A stretch of DNA of 64,000 bases from Nitrospira sp. KM1 (lineage in GTDB: Bacteria > Nitrospirota > Nitrospiria > Nitrospirales > Nitrospiraceae). The position numbers and the translations under genes were made by a program. The stretch lies in the NCBI RefSeq assembly GCF_011405515.1, contig NZ_AP022671.1, positions 1,860,001 to 1,924,000 on the forward strand, in the 5' to 3' direction. How positions within the stretch are numbered: the stretch's first letter is position 1; the number at the start of each line of letters is the position of its first letter. The notes beneath the pieces were generated by a model that was given only the letters and a program-made list of their open reading frames with translations, was not told the DNA's origin and ran no database searches. This document shows, piece by piece, positions 28,298 to 37,581 of this stretch.

Positions 28298-30085
28298 ATG
28301 CGGGTACAATGGCTGATCATCGCCTTTCTCCCTTTCCTCAATTTCGCCGGCGATATTCGCATCGTCACCGACGGAACCGTTGATGGTAGTCAACGCGACA
28401 CCATTTCGATTCGGGAAGCGGCTACAGTACCAGTTGTCTGGCGAGGCGTTAAGGAGCAAGGTCACATTGAATCCGAACTGATCAAAATCCTCGCCATTAA
28501 CGATTTTCACGGGCAATTATCAGCGGGCCACCGGATTGAAAACCGGCCCGTCGGCGGAGCTGCCATTCTTGCCGCATATCTGAGACAAGCTCAAAATGAC
28601 CCATCCGATTCTCGGCTGCCTGAGAAGACCCTCATTGCACATGCCGGGGACCATGTTGGTGCATCACCGCCCGAATCATCTTTCTTTCAGGACGAACCCT
28701 CCATCGCCTTCTTGAATTCACTTGCGAATTCATATTGCAGTCATGGGAACAGGTTGCATCCCAAATGCAACATCGTGGGGACAGTTGGGAATCATGAGTT
28801 CGACGAAGGAGAAACTGAAATGCTTCGCTTAATTGAGGGAGGCAATCACTCCTCAGGTCCCTACATCGATAACCCCTACCGTGGCACACGATTTCCCTAT
28901 ATTTCGGCCAATGTGGTCGATAGGGTGTCAGGAGAACCTATCTTACCGCCGTTCGTTGTCAAAGAAGTTGGCGCGATAAAGCTGGCGTTTATTGGTGCTG
29001 TCCTTAAGGAAACGCCGACAGTTGTGATGCCAGCCGGTATCAGTCACCTAAGGTTTCTCGATGAAATCGAAAGCATCAATCGCTATGTCCGCTACCTCCG
29101 AGAGAGCCGCGATATTCGGACGTTTGTCGTATTAATCCACCAAGGCGGACGTCAAACCGCCTATGAAGGGCCAACTCAACCTGGCGTTATCCTAACAGGA
29201 CAGGAGATCATGAAGATTATTGAAGGTCTGGACGATGACGTTGATGTCGTCGTATCCGGCCATAGTCACAATTTCACAAACACGCTTGTAAAGAATTCCC
29301 ATGGTAAAGACATTCTCGTTATACAAGCTTTTGCATCCGGAACAGCCTATGCGGATATCCAATTGCAAATCGACCGCAGCACTGGTGATGTGGTGGAAAA
29401 GGTCGGCGCCATTGTCACCGCTTATGCAGACAGAGGGCCGGGCCTCGTGCCAGATCCAGAAGTCAAGCAACTGGTTTCTTTGGCTGAACAGAAAGTTGCT
29501 CCGCTCACGATGCGCTTCATCGGCGAAGCGCAAACTGAGATCTTGCGGATAGAGAACGAGGCGGGAGAGTCCGATCTGGGCAATCTCGTCGCCGATGCGC
29601 AGCGGGCGGCAATGAAGACTGACTTTGCTTTCATGAATCCAGGTGGTCTCCGCGCTGACCTCCCGAAAGGTGCCATCTCTTTCCGGGACCTGTTCCTGGT
29701 CCAACCGTTCTCAAATACCCTTCTACGCATGACTCTCAGTGGACAGGACATTTATGACCTGTTGAATCAACAGTGGGTGGGGCAATCGCGGCCTCGCATG
29801 CTGAAAGTCTCGGGGCTCACGTACAGTTGGGATAATCGGCGACTTCCCGGAGAGAAGGTTGTGGATGTGCGGGGGCAAGATGGTTTGCCATTGGATAGAG
29901 CGAAGACGTATTCGATAACCGTCAATGATTACCTAGCCGCCGGCGGAGACAGGTTTTCAGTGTTCATCAAGGGAAGGGATCGTGTCGGAGGTCCAGTGGA
30001 CATTGAAGCTCTCGTTTCCTATGTGAAACTGCTTCCTCAGCCATTCGAGTGTCCGTCCAACAATAGGATTCTACGTCTTCGCTAA
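28298..30085 (+). CDS. Exported 5'-nucleotidase / UshA-family phosphoesterase
   Basis: The 595-residue protein has an N-terminal hydrophobic signal (MRVQWLIIAFLPFLNFAG), a metallophosphoesterase domain with AINDFHGQL, HAGDHVGAS, GNHEFDEG and VVSGHSHNF supplying the two-metal site, and a C-terminal 5'-nucleotidase domain (SDLGNLVADAQRAAM, FMNPGGLRADL, LVQPFSNTL). The usual role is to strip phosphate from extracellular nucleotides. Its neighbours are the PhoX-type enzyme and a PstS-like protein. Upstream 280 bases hold no other gene. Confidence 0.88.
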   Translation: MRVQWLIIAFLPFLNFAGDIRIVTDGTVDGSQRDTISIREAATVPVVWRGVKEQGHIESELIKILAINDFHGQLSAGHRIENRPVGGAAILAAYLRQAQNDPSDSRLPEKTLIAHAGDHVGASPPESSFFQDEPSIAFLNSLANSYCSHGNRLHPKCNIVGTVGNHEFDEGETEMLRLIEGGNHSSGPYIDNPYRGTRFPYISANVVDRVSGEPILPPFVVKEVGAIKLAFIGAVLKETPTVVMPAGISHLRFLDEIESINRYVRYLRESRDIRTFVVLIHQGGRQTAYEGPTQPGVILTGQEIMKIIEGLDDDVDVVVSGHSHNFTNTLVKNSHGKDILVIQAFASGTAYADIQLQIDRSTGDVVEKVGAIVTAYADRGPGLVPDPEVKQLVSLAEQKVAPLTMRFIGEAQTEILRIENEAGESDLGNLVADAQRAAMKTDFAFMNPGGLRADLPKGAISFRDLFLVQPFSNTLLRMTLSGQDIYDLLNQQWVGQSRPRMLKVSGLTYSWDNRRLPGEKVVDVRGQDGLPLDRAKTYSITVNDYLAAGGDRFSVFIKGRDRVGGPVDIEALVSYVKLLPQPFECPSNNRILRLR

Positions 30086-30162
30086 TCGGCACCCCGATCT
30101 CGTACGCATTGATGATGCCGAATTGATTCAATTTGATGTTCTCGGCGCCCTGAACGACTCAT

Positions 30163-30615
30163 TTACGAGTGTGGAGGTTCTTTAATGCCTTCATTGCAAT
30201 ACGTTGCCAGGGCCATTGATGCAAGTGTATTCGGAATCACCCGTACCCACTGTTGATTATCCGATGTAGTCGAGACTACCCTGCCGCTTCCCATGTTTCC
30301 AGAGAAGTGAGTGATTTCCAGCACGCGGGTTAGCTTCCCCTCGCAATCAAACTCGTTGTGCAGCTTCACTGACAAATATGGCTTCCCTCCGACCGTTTGG
30401 GTACGCTGGAAATCAAGGAGTTGCCAAACAGTTACATGGCCCTTGATGCGGAGGACCGTTTCAGGATCAGAATAGACAGTCGTATGATCCGTACCCGTGC
30501 TCACCGCCTTCCATTCTCCGTGAGCAGGTGTCGTCGGAAGGAGAGCCACTCCCACGAGCATCCCAAGTATTAAAGACCGAGGCAGAAATATATATACGCC
30601 TTCCGCAGAAAGCAT
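30163..30615 (-). CDS. Surface-adhesin-E-like exported protein
   Basis: The start is taken at the ATG at 30615, giving 150 residues with a signal peptide (SLILGMLVGVALLPTTPAHG). The mature part begins EWKAVSTGTDHTTVYSDPETV and has a conserved pair of cysteines (FDCEGK and ATYCNEG), as in the short Adhesin_E family. Function of this family in most bacteria is unknown. It points away from the PstS-like gene and the gap between them holds 11-base-spaced repeats, so it may belong to the same phosphate regulon. Confidence 0.65.
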   Translation of the reverse strand: MLSAEGVYIFLPRSLILGMLVGVALLPTTPAHGEWKAVSTGTDHTTVYSDPETVLRIKGHVTVWQLLDFQRTQTVGGKPYLSVKLHNEFDCEGKLTRVLEITHFSGNMGSGRVVSTTSDNQQWVRVIPNTLASMALATYCNEGIKEPPHS

Positions 30616-30810
30616 CACATAATCCGTGATTGGTTTCGTTTCTAAAACCAACCGACAAGCATCCTCTATACCAATGACTAATTGTGAGAGTTTATCGCCA
30701 ATTCAGCTGAATACTCGGCGCTGTTTAGGCAGGTAAGGAGCGAAATCGCTCTTGGCGCTCCTCCATTAATCGCACAGGACCATTTTGCCATGAAAAATTT
30801 TACACACTTT

Positions 30811-30839
30811 CTGTAACAGGGAGGTTACTAACTCGCAAC
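30811..30839. promoter_or_regulatory. Triple 11-bp repeat resembling Pho boxes
   Basis: CTGTAAC (30811), AGGTTAC (30822) and TCGCAAC (30833) follow each other at exactly 11-base steps, i.e. 7-base units with 4-base spacers. This is the arrangement of PhoB and PhoP binding sites. It lies between the adhesin-E-like gene and the PstS-like gene. The units are degenerate, so the assignment is tentative. Confidence 0.4.
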
Positions 30840-31124
30840 TCTTTCCCGATACCCCTGGTCCGATACTTTTGCCCTCACTCAAATTGATGTTCGTCTGTCA
30901 AAAGAGAATGGAGTTTCAACGTCGCCAGCAATGTCCAGCATCGAATGTTTAGAAACCGATTTCATTGTGGAGGCTTTCTTGTCACGTTGGATGGATATAA
31001 TCAGCCGATGCGATTGCGCTAAGAGCCTTAGAAGAGCATCGATCGGAATTCAGAGCGGGCCGCACGCATAACCCCGTGTTGTCAGAATTCTACGATCAGA
31101 CCATTTCAATAGAATCTCGGCGAA

Positions 31125-31142
31125 GTTAACAATTTGTTAACA
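31125..31142 (+). promoter_or_regulatory. Perfect direct repeat resembling a Pho box upstream of the PstS-like gene
   Basis: GTTAACA-ATTT-GTTAACA is a perfect 7-4-7 direct repeat, about 85 bases upstream of the ATG at 31227. The core TTAACA is the known half-site of B. subtilis PhoP, and the 11-base period is that of the E. coli Pho box. The repeat is also partly palindromic, so another regulator cannot be excluded. Confidence 0.55.
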
Positions 31143-31226
31143 CCGTCGTTATGGAAGTGAAATCGGCAGTCTCTATATCTTGGGAAGGAAGTAGAGAAGC
31201 GCGTACCTCAATGAAGGGAGCCACTC

Positions 31227-32342
31227 ATGCTCTGGGATCTGGGAAGAGCCATGCACAAGCATAGAGAATATCGTACAGGGCTCATGACAGTCGGCGTGTG
31301 CCTACTAGCCTTTGGATCCGTGAGCCATGCAGAACATGAAAAGGCGAATTACGGAGGGGCCTTCGTCGATCCCAGCCTGTCTAGTTACTCAGCAGAAAGC
31401 ACAGTATCCGGTCGTATGACGATCGCCGGATCGGACACCATGCAACCGGTCCTGTCCAAACTCGCAATGGAGTTCAGACGGCGTCATCCTGACATCAAGT
31501 TGGCCATTCAGGGTTCTCGAGATTCCAAGCTCACACCTGAGCAGGTCTTTATCACGGGTATTTCCACGATGCGTCGTGGGGACGGCGATACGGCTGGACA
31601 TTTCGGAGCGTACGACGTGCAAATTCTTGCCTCATCCAGGCCCTTGATGGAGAAGGAATTGAGCGGATTCAAAGACAGATATGGCTATACCCCGCTTGCT
31701 ATCCCGATCGCTCAAGACGCGCTTGCCGTCTACGTCAACCAGAACAATCCGACCGAACGGCTTACCCTTGCTCAGATCGACGCGATGTTTTCAGGCACAC
31801 GCAAGCGAGGCTTGCCTGAGATGACAGAGTGGGGGCAACTCGGCCTCGATGGAAACTGGGAGCATGCACCCATTCAGCTTTTCGGGCGTGACCAACGATC
31901 TACCGGGACGTTACCATTCTTCAAGCACGCGGTCTTGTTGGATGGAGAATTTACGCGCTCGGTCATTCCGCAGCCTGGTTCGGCATCGATCGTCATCGCA
32001 GTTGGAAAATCAGATTACGCAATCGGGTACAGCGGCATCGGCTTTCAGACGACGGCCGTCAAGCCTGTTGCTGTGGCGGAAGGGGTTGACAAACCCTACA
32101 TTTTCCCCACCGCCGAGACGGTGATGAGCGGCGAGTATCCCTTGAGCCGTCCACTCTATCTGTATGTGAACAAGAATCCTTCCAAGGTATGGGATCCTAA
32201 GGCTCTCGAGTTCTTGCGATTCATCAATAGCCGTGAAGGACAAGAGACCGTCTCACGAACCGGCGTCTATCCACTTTCGTCGTCGCAGCTAGCGTCAAAT
32301 CAGACTGTCTTGCAGAACGAAGCACTTCGCGCGTCCCGTTAG
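31227..32342 (+). CDS. PstS-like phosphate-binding protein
   Basis: The 371-residue exported protein has a signal (LMTVGVCLLAFGSVSHA) and the PstS-type ligand-binding fold, with GSDTMQPVLSKLAMEFRRRHPD at its start, IPIAQDALAVYVNQNNP in the middle and LPFFKHAVLLDG for the second lobe. GGGAG precedes the ATG. It would normally feed a PstCAB transporter, but no ABC permease genes lie in the window, so it may serve a distant transporter, a sensor or phosphate trapping. A phosphate-type repeat lies upstream. Confidence 0.82.
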   Translation: MLWDLGRAMHKHREYRTGLMTVGVCLLAFGSVSHAEHEKANYGGAFVDPSLSSYSAESTVSGRMTIAGSDTMQPVLSKLAMEFRRRHPDIKLAIQGSRDSKLTPEQVFITGISTMRRGDGDTAGHFGAYDVQILASSRPLMEKELSGFKDRYGYTPLAIPIAQDALAVYVNQNNPTERLTLAQIDAMFSGTRKRGLPEMTEWGQLGLDGNWEHAPIQLFGRDQRSTGTLPFFKHAVLLDGEFTRSVIPQPGSASIVIAVGKSDYAIGYSGIGFQTTAVKPVAVAEGVDKPYIFPTAETVMSGEYPLSRPLYLYVNKNPSKVWDPKALEFLRFINSREGQETVSRTGVYPLSSSQLASNQTVLQNEALRASR

Positions 32343-32445
32343 GAGAATATTGAGATTCATGAGGGAGACATCCGAAGCGACCGTTCCAGGTGCCTTTCCT
32401 TCTCTCCCCTTTTCCACTAGACCCTGAGCACCCCAAGGGTGATCG

Positions 32446-33129
32446 ATGCATCGATCTATACGACAAACCGCTTCCATCTTGGGATTTGCGCTTTCTGCCT
32501 GTGCGTCAACTCCATCCAGCATCGTCATTTACGAAAGCCCTGTGGCCTCGGTATCGATACACGCAGATTCTAGAGCAGGCTCGGGACATGACCATCCTTT
32601 TATGATTTCCCCGGAGACCCTCTCAACCGTGCTGAGAGGCGTCCAAGTATTGGATCGAGACACTTTGACAGGGCTTGGATTCTTCGAGTCTAAAACCGGC
32701 AACCCCGCCTTTCTGCAAGCTGAGATCTCCGTCCTGGCGCCATCTCTCTCTCAAGCGCTAGGCAAAGCGTCTCCAAAGGATATGGCTACTTTTTATACGG
32801 TGGTGCTCGACGTGAACCGTAAAAGAGCGGTGACGTCCGGCGGCATTTTCATCGACAACCAACGCCGGCTTCATTTGACCTTAGCCAATTGTCGGTCAAC
32901 CCCGAGTGGCGGACAGGACTACACCAGCGCCATGGAGTTGGATACGAGGGACGAGCCGTTGCTTCCGGTCTCTCAACACCGGTTTCGGACTGCTTTTCAG
33001 CCAGATGAAGCATGGATAAAGAGCTCACAACTAGAGAAGCGGCCAAGCTTCCCCGCATATGAGACTGCGTATGGAGACCCTGCGAAGACCATCGTTATCG
33101 ACCTCAACCGGATCCCCCCCCCGGCTTAA
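32446..33129 (+). CDS. Putative lipoprotein downstream of the PstS-like gene
   Basis: The 227-residue protein has a short signal with lipobox LSAC (MHRSIRQTASILGFALSACAS). The mature part has no domain I recognise; it contains DNQRRLHLTLANC and a Pro-rich end. AAGGGTG precedes the ATG at 32446. Same strand as, and about 100 bases after, the PstS-like gene, so co-expression with phosphate genes is likely. Confidence 0.65.
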   Translation: MHRSIRQTASILGFALSACASTPSSIVIYESPVASVSIHADSRAGSGHDHPFMISPETLSTVLRGVQVLDRDTLTGLGFFESKTGNPAFLQAEISVLAPSLSQALGKASPKDMATFYTVVLDVNRKRAVTSGGIFIDNQRRLHLTLANCRSTPSGGQDYTSAMELDTRDEPLLPVSQHRFRTAFQPDEAWIKSSQLEKRPSFPAYETAYGDPAKTIVIDLNRIPPPA

Positions 33130-33297
33130 CCTCACAGGTGCGGTTTTAACAGTTTGGAGACCTTGCTCCTTAGACATTGTCTCTTTTAGTGCATTCGTTC
33201 CCCGTCTGAACACGAACCTACAGATCTACTCTACTGCTACAAAATTTTATCAACACCTACGTTTCGAGTCATTTCTTACTCCCAGTGTGCTTGGAAT

Positions 33298-33545
33298 TCA
33301 TATGTTGTAACCTGGGATGCTCACAGTGTTAGCCAAAGATTGCCGCTCATCTTGAAGAAACGCAGACCTCGTGAATTTCCGTCCCCCCTTCAAGCCGATG
33401 GCCGTCAGCGGATAGAGGATCAATCCTCCATAAACCGCATCGGATACGTTGAGTTCTGAACGGACCAGTCGGGCGAGTACGCCCAACACAAAAAATAACG
33501 GCATGGGCGTAACCGAGTTGGCCTGATCGCTTGAAGTGCATCCAT
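33298..33545 (-). pseudogene. N-terminal relic of an SbtA-like bicarbonate transporter
   Basis: The SbtA family imports bicarbonate with sodium. Here the ATG at 33545, with AGAGG upstream, begins MDALQAIR, and a frameshift leads to NSVTPMPLFFVLGVLARLVRSE and then GGLILYPLTAIGLKGG, the first membrane helices of the family. The frame ends after about 80 codons, whereas intact members have over 300 residues. It lies just downstream of the porin gene on the same strand. Confidence 0.6.
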
Positions 33546-33574
33546 AATGTTCCTCTCGGTTAGATAACACGCCG

Positions 33575-35020
33575 TCAGTTCCAGAACCAGATCAACTGAA
33601 GTCGGATCAGATTTCCGTACGCATCAAACTGTTGCCCGGGAACAGTGGCGCTCCCCGGAGTGGTCGTGAACACGTTCCGCCGATCGGTGAACGAATAGGC
33701 AGTGGTGATTTCCCACTGCGGATCAGGCATCCAGGCAATGCCAAGTTCGGTCTCTTGCATATTGTCGCTGGGCGCGCCGGCTTGAAACTTCAATCCACCG
33801 TTATAGGCTTGATATCTCACATAGAAGTTCGCGAGCCCTGTATCGTTGTATTGCCAGGTGTAGTGCCCCTGGACGTATCCGCCGTAGAGACTCTGTTCTC
33901 TTATAACTCCTCTGCTATCCCGTTCCGGCCCTCGTCCGACGACATATTCGGCAATGAAACCCCAAGGCTGGGGCGGAAAATACAAAAAGAAGTTGAGGCG
34001 TTCGTCGAGGTACTTTCCTGATTGGTGCCCAGCATCGAAGTTCGACCATAAAGTGGTTCCAGCGGCCGGGGTACCCCGGTTGACAGTAAATTGCCCACGA
34101 TAGGCGTTCATCCCCACCTCGAAGAGTCTTCCGCCTGGTAATTCGAACGGATACGCGAAACGAACGCCGACATGCTTGTCCTTGTTCGTTTCTTGCGCGT
34201 TCAATCCCTGGCCGTTGTACACGGAGACATTGAACATACCCCAGTCACCCGCGCCATACAGATAGTCGATCATGTGTTTCCAGCGCTGTTGTGCAAACTT
34301 GGGAGTCCATTGAAACGAAATTCCTAAATCACGCTCGCTTTGTGCGCCGGAGTTGGTCGCATCTGCGCGGTCGATCGCCATGCGCTGGCGGCTGGCCTGC
34401 CAATTGTCCCAGGAAGCCGGCACACGTTGAAGCCCCACGCGAAAGCGATACTCCTTGTCCTTATCGAAGTACCATTCGCCCCATGCATCGCGCATGCTAA
34501 GTACGTGCGTATTGCCGCTCACATTGCTCGCGAGGTCGGGTTGAAAGAAAATCCCGACATGCTCAGACATTTGTCCGGTGACGACCCATCGAATCCGGCG
34601 GTAGAAGAAGCCGGGCTGAGCGCCGTTTGACGTATCACCCACCGACGCATCGTGATACGTCCGGACCTGACCATTCGGGTTTCCAAGCTGGTTGTAGCGA
34701 AACTGCCCGTATCCATAATGCCGCAGGCGCTCATACCAACGAGGGCTGGAGGTAAACTCGGCCATCGTCGCTGTTTCAGACATTCTACGTTCGTGTTCAG
34801 CTTTGAGCCGTATGTAGTCGTCCTGTGAGATCAGCCCTCTTTCGAGCATGAGTTCCTCAAGAGACGTGGCCTCGCTGGTTGTAGGTTTCGGCGCTTCCGG
34901 TTCCTTAAACGGCCCTGGTGGTTTCGGACTGGCTACACCCGGAATGCTTTGCGGGTAAGACGTTCCGGGAATGACCAACACCAAGTACGTGCAACACATC
35001 ATCAATCGAATCCACGTCAT
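33575..35020 (-). CDS. Phosphate-selective porin of the OprO/OprP family
   Basis: An outer-membrane channel for phosphate or polyphosphate. The 481-residue protein has a signal peptide, a linker with a short helix-forming stretch (LEELMLERGLISQDDYIRLKAEHERRM, a family hallmark), and a barrel of alternating aromatic and polar residues ending in a terminal aromatic (IRLQLIWFWN), as outer-membrane barrels do. GGAGGAG precedes the ATG. Two Pho-box-like repeats stand upstream at 35106 and 35201. It is the last strong member of the phosphate cluster. Confidence 0.85.
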   Translation of the reverse strand: MTWIRLMMCCTYLVLVIPGTSYPQSIPGVASPKPPGPFKEPEAPKPTTSEATSLEELMLERGLISQDDYIRLKAEHERRMSETATMAEFTSSPRWYERLRHYGYGQFRYNQLGNPNGQVRTYHDASVGDTSNGAQPGFFYRRIRWVVTGQMSEHVGIFFQPDLASNVSGNTHVLSMRDAWGEWYFDKDKEYRFRVGLQRVPASWDNWQASRQRMAIDRADATNSGAQSERDLGISFQWTPKFAQQRWKHMIDYLYGAGDWGMFNVSVYNGQGLNAQETNKDKHVGVRFAYPFELPGGRLFEVGMNAYRGQFTVNRGTPAAGTTLWSNFDAGHQSGKYLDERLNFFLYFPPQPWGFIAEYVVGRGPERDSRGVIREQSLYGGYVQGHYTWQYNDTGLANFYVRYQAYNGGLKFQAGAPSDNMQETELGIAWMPDPQWEITTAYSFTDRRNVFTTTPGSATVPGQQFDAYGNLIRLQLIWFWN

Positions 35021-35105
35021 CGTCGGTCTCCTCCAGGCTGATAGAATAGTGTGTGTTTCCTGTTACGTGGATGTATACGATTGCGATCACAGCGCAATTG
35101 CCGAA

Positions 35106-35123
35106 CTGTTACGCAGTGGTTAA
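35106..35123 (-). promoter_or_regulatory. Pho-box-like repeat, proximal to the porin
   Basis: Read on the minus strand, TTAACCA-CTGC-GTAACAG forms two similar 7-base units at an 11-base step, about 90 bases upstream of the porin ATG. It shares the TTAAC/GTAAC core with the repeats at 31125 and 35201. Confidence 0.45.
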
Positions 35124-35200
35124 TAAACTGAGGCGGACTGATTAAGCGTGTGACCAACGCACCGCAGGAAAGACCGCTGGGCAGATGGGGACCATTCAAA

Positions 35201-35218
35201 AGTTAACGCGGACGTAAC
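35201..35218 (-). promoter_or_regulatory. Pho-box-like repeat, distal to the porin
   Basis: Read on the minus strand, GTTACGT-CCGC-GTTAACT gives two units at an 11-base step, about 190 bases upstream of the porin ATG. With the proximal copy it forms a pair, as at strongly phosphate-controlled promoters. Confidence 0.45.
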
Positions 35219-35477
35219 GTGGATGTGATCGAATGGGCCTATTGCTTCCGTACGCTGATGCGGATCATGAGATTCGTATCGAAACACGGAAGACACCGTA
35301 TGCGGTTGCCAATGCCTCGCTCCCTAACGAGAGTCATCCATTGCAACTGGACTCATCCCTGCTAGGGTTGATGAGCGGCGGGTTCGCTCAGTCCAGGCAA
35401 CCCAACATCGTTGGCACCTCTAATTCGTTTTCATATCCAAGGATTGTTCACATGGTTTAGAAAGCTGACCATGCTGT

Positions 35478-35795
35478 TTCCGAAATTCAGGCGGTCCTAC
35501 CTCAGACAGCAGTGGGAAGGCGAGCGGCGATCAACCAGCAACTGGCGGCGCGTGGGGGGGGACAATTCTGGGGCGGAGTTGAAAATGCTCGCCCGGTTCA
35601 ATAATCAGCTTGTGGCAGAGGAAGCACGCGCTATTGGACCGGCTGTTTAATACGGCTACGCTCGGGTCGAATGCGGCCGTACGGACAGCGTCGAACACCA
35701 TGCAGACGGGCGCTACGGTCGCGGGCATCCAGGCACAGTCCGGGTAAGCGCCTGGGCAGGCCGGGATGTCTTTGGTCGCTTGCAAGTGGAGTGAA
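35478..35795 (+). pseudogene. Relic of a phage structural or DNA-ejection protein
   Basis: Frames can be joined into a protein of the type found in podophage virion proteins. One reads AVSEIQAVLPQTAVGRRAAI and then NQQLAARGGGQF. The next reads GAELKMLARFNNQLVAEEARA. A third reads RLFNTATLGSNAAVRTAS and continues NTMQTGATVAGIQAQSG. At least two frameshifts occur near 35565 and 35635. Flanking DNA (35219-35477, 35796-36070) holds nothing recognisable. Confidence 0.4.
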
Positions 35796-36070
35796 TCAGT
35801 ACGCGCAATACACGTTGTTCACACTTAATGCGAATTTGGTTCGGCCTAGGTGCTGAGTTATCTCGTTTCCTCACTCCGAATGGCGCACCTAAGTGAGCGA
35901 ATCTACATCGCGATCTTTTCCCACTCCTTCGGGCTGGCGTATTCTCCACCTAACCGGGCTTGAAATGCGTTTTTCCTCCATGGCCTGCGTGTTCTCCATT
36001 ATGCTCATCAGGAGCATGCGAAAGAAAGGCATTAGATGTCAGATTGCTCAAATAGCGGATAAAGGCTCAT

Positions 36071-36442
36071 ATGACCAAGATTCTCGTCATAGACGATGAT
36101 GCCCACGATCGGGATCTCCTAGCTACCGTCTTAGCGGAAAGAGGATATGAAGTTATCATGGCAGACAATGGTGGGACGGGTTTGACGTTATGCCACCGGC
36201 GAACTCCTGATGCTGTGGTGTTGGACCTCCACATGCCAGGAATAGACGGTCGCAGCCTACTGCGGCAATTGCGGACACTACACCCCACCCTGCCGGTCGT
36301 AGTTTGTAGTGGACACAACGCAGGAGAGGTTGAGCTGGAAATGCTGAACCAGGGAGCCACCGCCTTTATTCAGAAGGCATTTTCACTGCATCAGCTGGGA
36401 TTGGCATTGCAGGAGATCCTGCCCTCCCCTACTCAAGACTGA
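36071..36442 (+). CDS. Single-domain response regulator (CheY-like receiver)
   Basis: The 123-residue protein is a receiver domain alone. It has the acidic pocket IDDDAHDRD, phosphorylation site VLDLHMPGIDG (Asp at about residue 54), the switch Ser in VVVCSGHN and the conserved Lys in FIQKAFS. There is no output domain, so it would act by protein contact or phosphorelay. No kinase is adjacent. Confidence 0.88.
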   Translation: MTKILVIDDDAHDRDLLATVLAERGYEVIMADNGGTGLTLCHRRTPDAVVLDLHMPGIDGRSLLRQLRTLHPTLPVVVCSGHNAGEVELEMLNQGATAFIQKAFSLHQLGLALQEILPSPTQD

Positions 36443-36580
36443 ACTTCTCTGTCGGCTGACGTCAAAATCCAGCGGACGATTGATCAGCGTAGTTGTCTCG
36501 TGAACGTATACCTCGCGTTTTCTGTTCGTCTACATATCCAAATTTACTTCGTACCAGTTCTTTTTCCAACGCGAGTGGCC

Positions 36581-36703
36581 TCATTCACACAAAATGACTG
36601 CGCCGCGGAATTCATGCCCAAAGCTGACTCCGAAAAATACCATCCCGAAGGCGATCAGAATTCCTCCCAACACCAGGGCCAAGATGGTCGTTCGAATATC
36701 CAT
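36581..36703 (-). CDS. 40-residue membrane protein
   Basis: The frame starts MDIRTTILALVLGGILIAFG with GGGGGAGG just upstream of the ATG at 36703, and contains one membrane helix and a short polar end (GHEFRGAVILCE). No family recognised. The strong ribosome site makes it a likely real small protein. Confidence 0.5.
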   Translation of the reverse strand: MDIRTTILALVLGGILIAFGMVFFGVSFGHEFRGAVILCE

Positions 36704-36828
36704 GGCCTCCCCCTTCCCGAGAACAGCGGCACTGCTCATTGCTTCCCACCTGGAAGGAGCGGTGGGCATGTTCTCGACTCGCAAAATGAATAATGAGAGG
36801 TAGGAGGGGCTAGAAGAGGTTTGGCCCA

Positions 36829-36865
36829 ACAAAAAACTCCTACCAGAGCGTATCCGGTAGGAGTT
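36829..36865 (-). terminator. Rho-independent terminator on the minus strand
   Basis: Perfect 10-base arms AACTCCTACC (36835-36844) and GGTAGGAGTT (36856-36865) with an 11-base loop, followed on the minus strand by six T. It would end transcripts coming from the fragmentary methyltransferase gene. Confidence 0.75.
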
Positions 36866-37111
36866 ATCAGTCCCGAATCGAAAGAGATAAGGACGGTTCT
36901 TGGTGAACTCCATCACCAGTCGAATGGTATCAACTTAAACTTAGCTCATTGAGGCTGTCAAGTCTGTAACCGCCTGTGATCGTATGTAGTCTCACTGGTT
37001 TACATGTCCGCAATCCTCGCAGGCTCATTTCGCGAGTTGTCGATTGCCGGCGTGGATGTACACAATGGGACTCGATGTCCACACAGTGCGCCATGACGTA
37101 TTCAACGAGAT

Positions 37112-37354
37112 TCACTCCTCGGCGCGGCGTATCAGATCCGCGAGAAAGGGCTCGTGCGAATCGACGGCGTGAACAAGTGTTCGAAGTGTCTTGGCCAGCA
37201 CGAGAGTTTGACGACCCGTGCCACATCCTGCATCAACGATTACTTTGAATGTCTGTCTGGCAAGTGTACGGAGAACATGCTCGGTATGAACATTGTCACC
37301 CGGTCCGAGCTTTTCTAGGCCATTAAACAGTAACGCGATTGGATCGACGACCAT
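37112..37354 (-). pseudogene. N-terminal fragment of a SAM-dependent methyltransferase
   Basis: The frame of 80 codons begins MVVDPIALLFNGLEKLGPGD and includes the SAM-binding motif VIVDAGCGTGRQTLVLAKTL and the acidic residue of motif II in VHAVDSHEPF. It stops after LIRRAEE, before the rest of the catalytic fold. Intact class I enzymes need about 200 residues or more. Downstream bases to 36930 show no continued frame. Confidence 0.65.
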
Positions 37355-37581
37355 GGAAGTGATTTTAGCAAGCAGGGATCAACATTTTAGGTCCGGCATT
37401 TGACGGATTCAAGAACCATGACTACGTAAGAGGTCCTCGCTTCCCCTTGACTCGACGTTTTCCCACGAGTAGCGCTATACGGCATAGTGAACTTTATCAC
37501 CTTGGCGGCCCCGGTGGGCATGATCACCTGCCGGTTCCGTACTGCAAACCGGGGGACATCTCAATTTGTAGGCAATACGTC

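Noticed and set aside
35233-35460. 75-codon plus-strand frame
   Set aside because: No ribosome site or recognisable protein; overlaps a likely control region.
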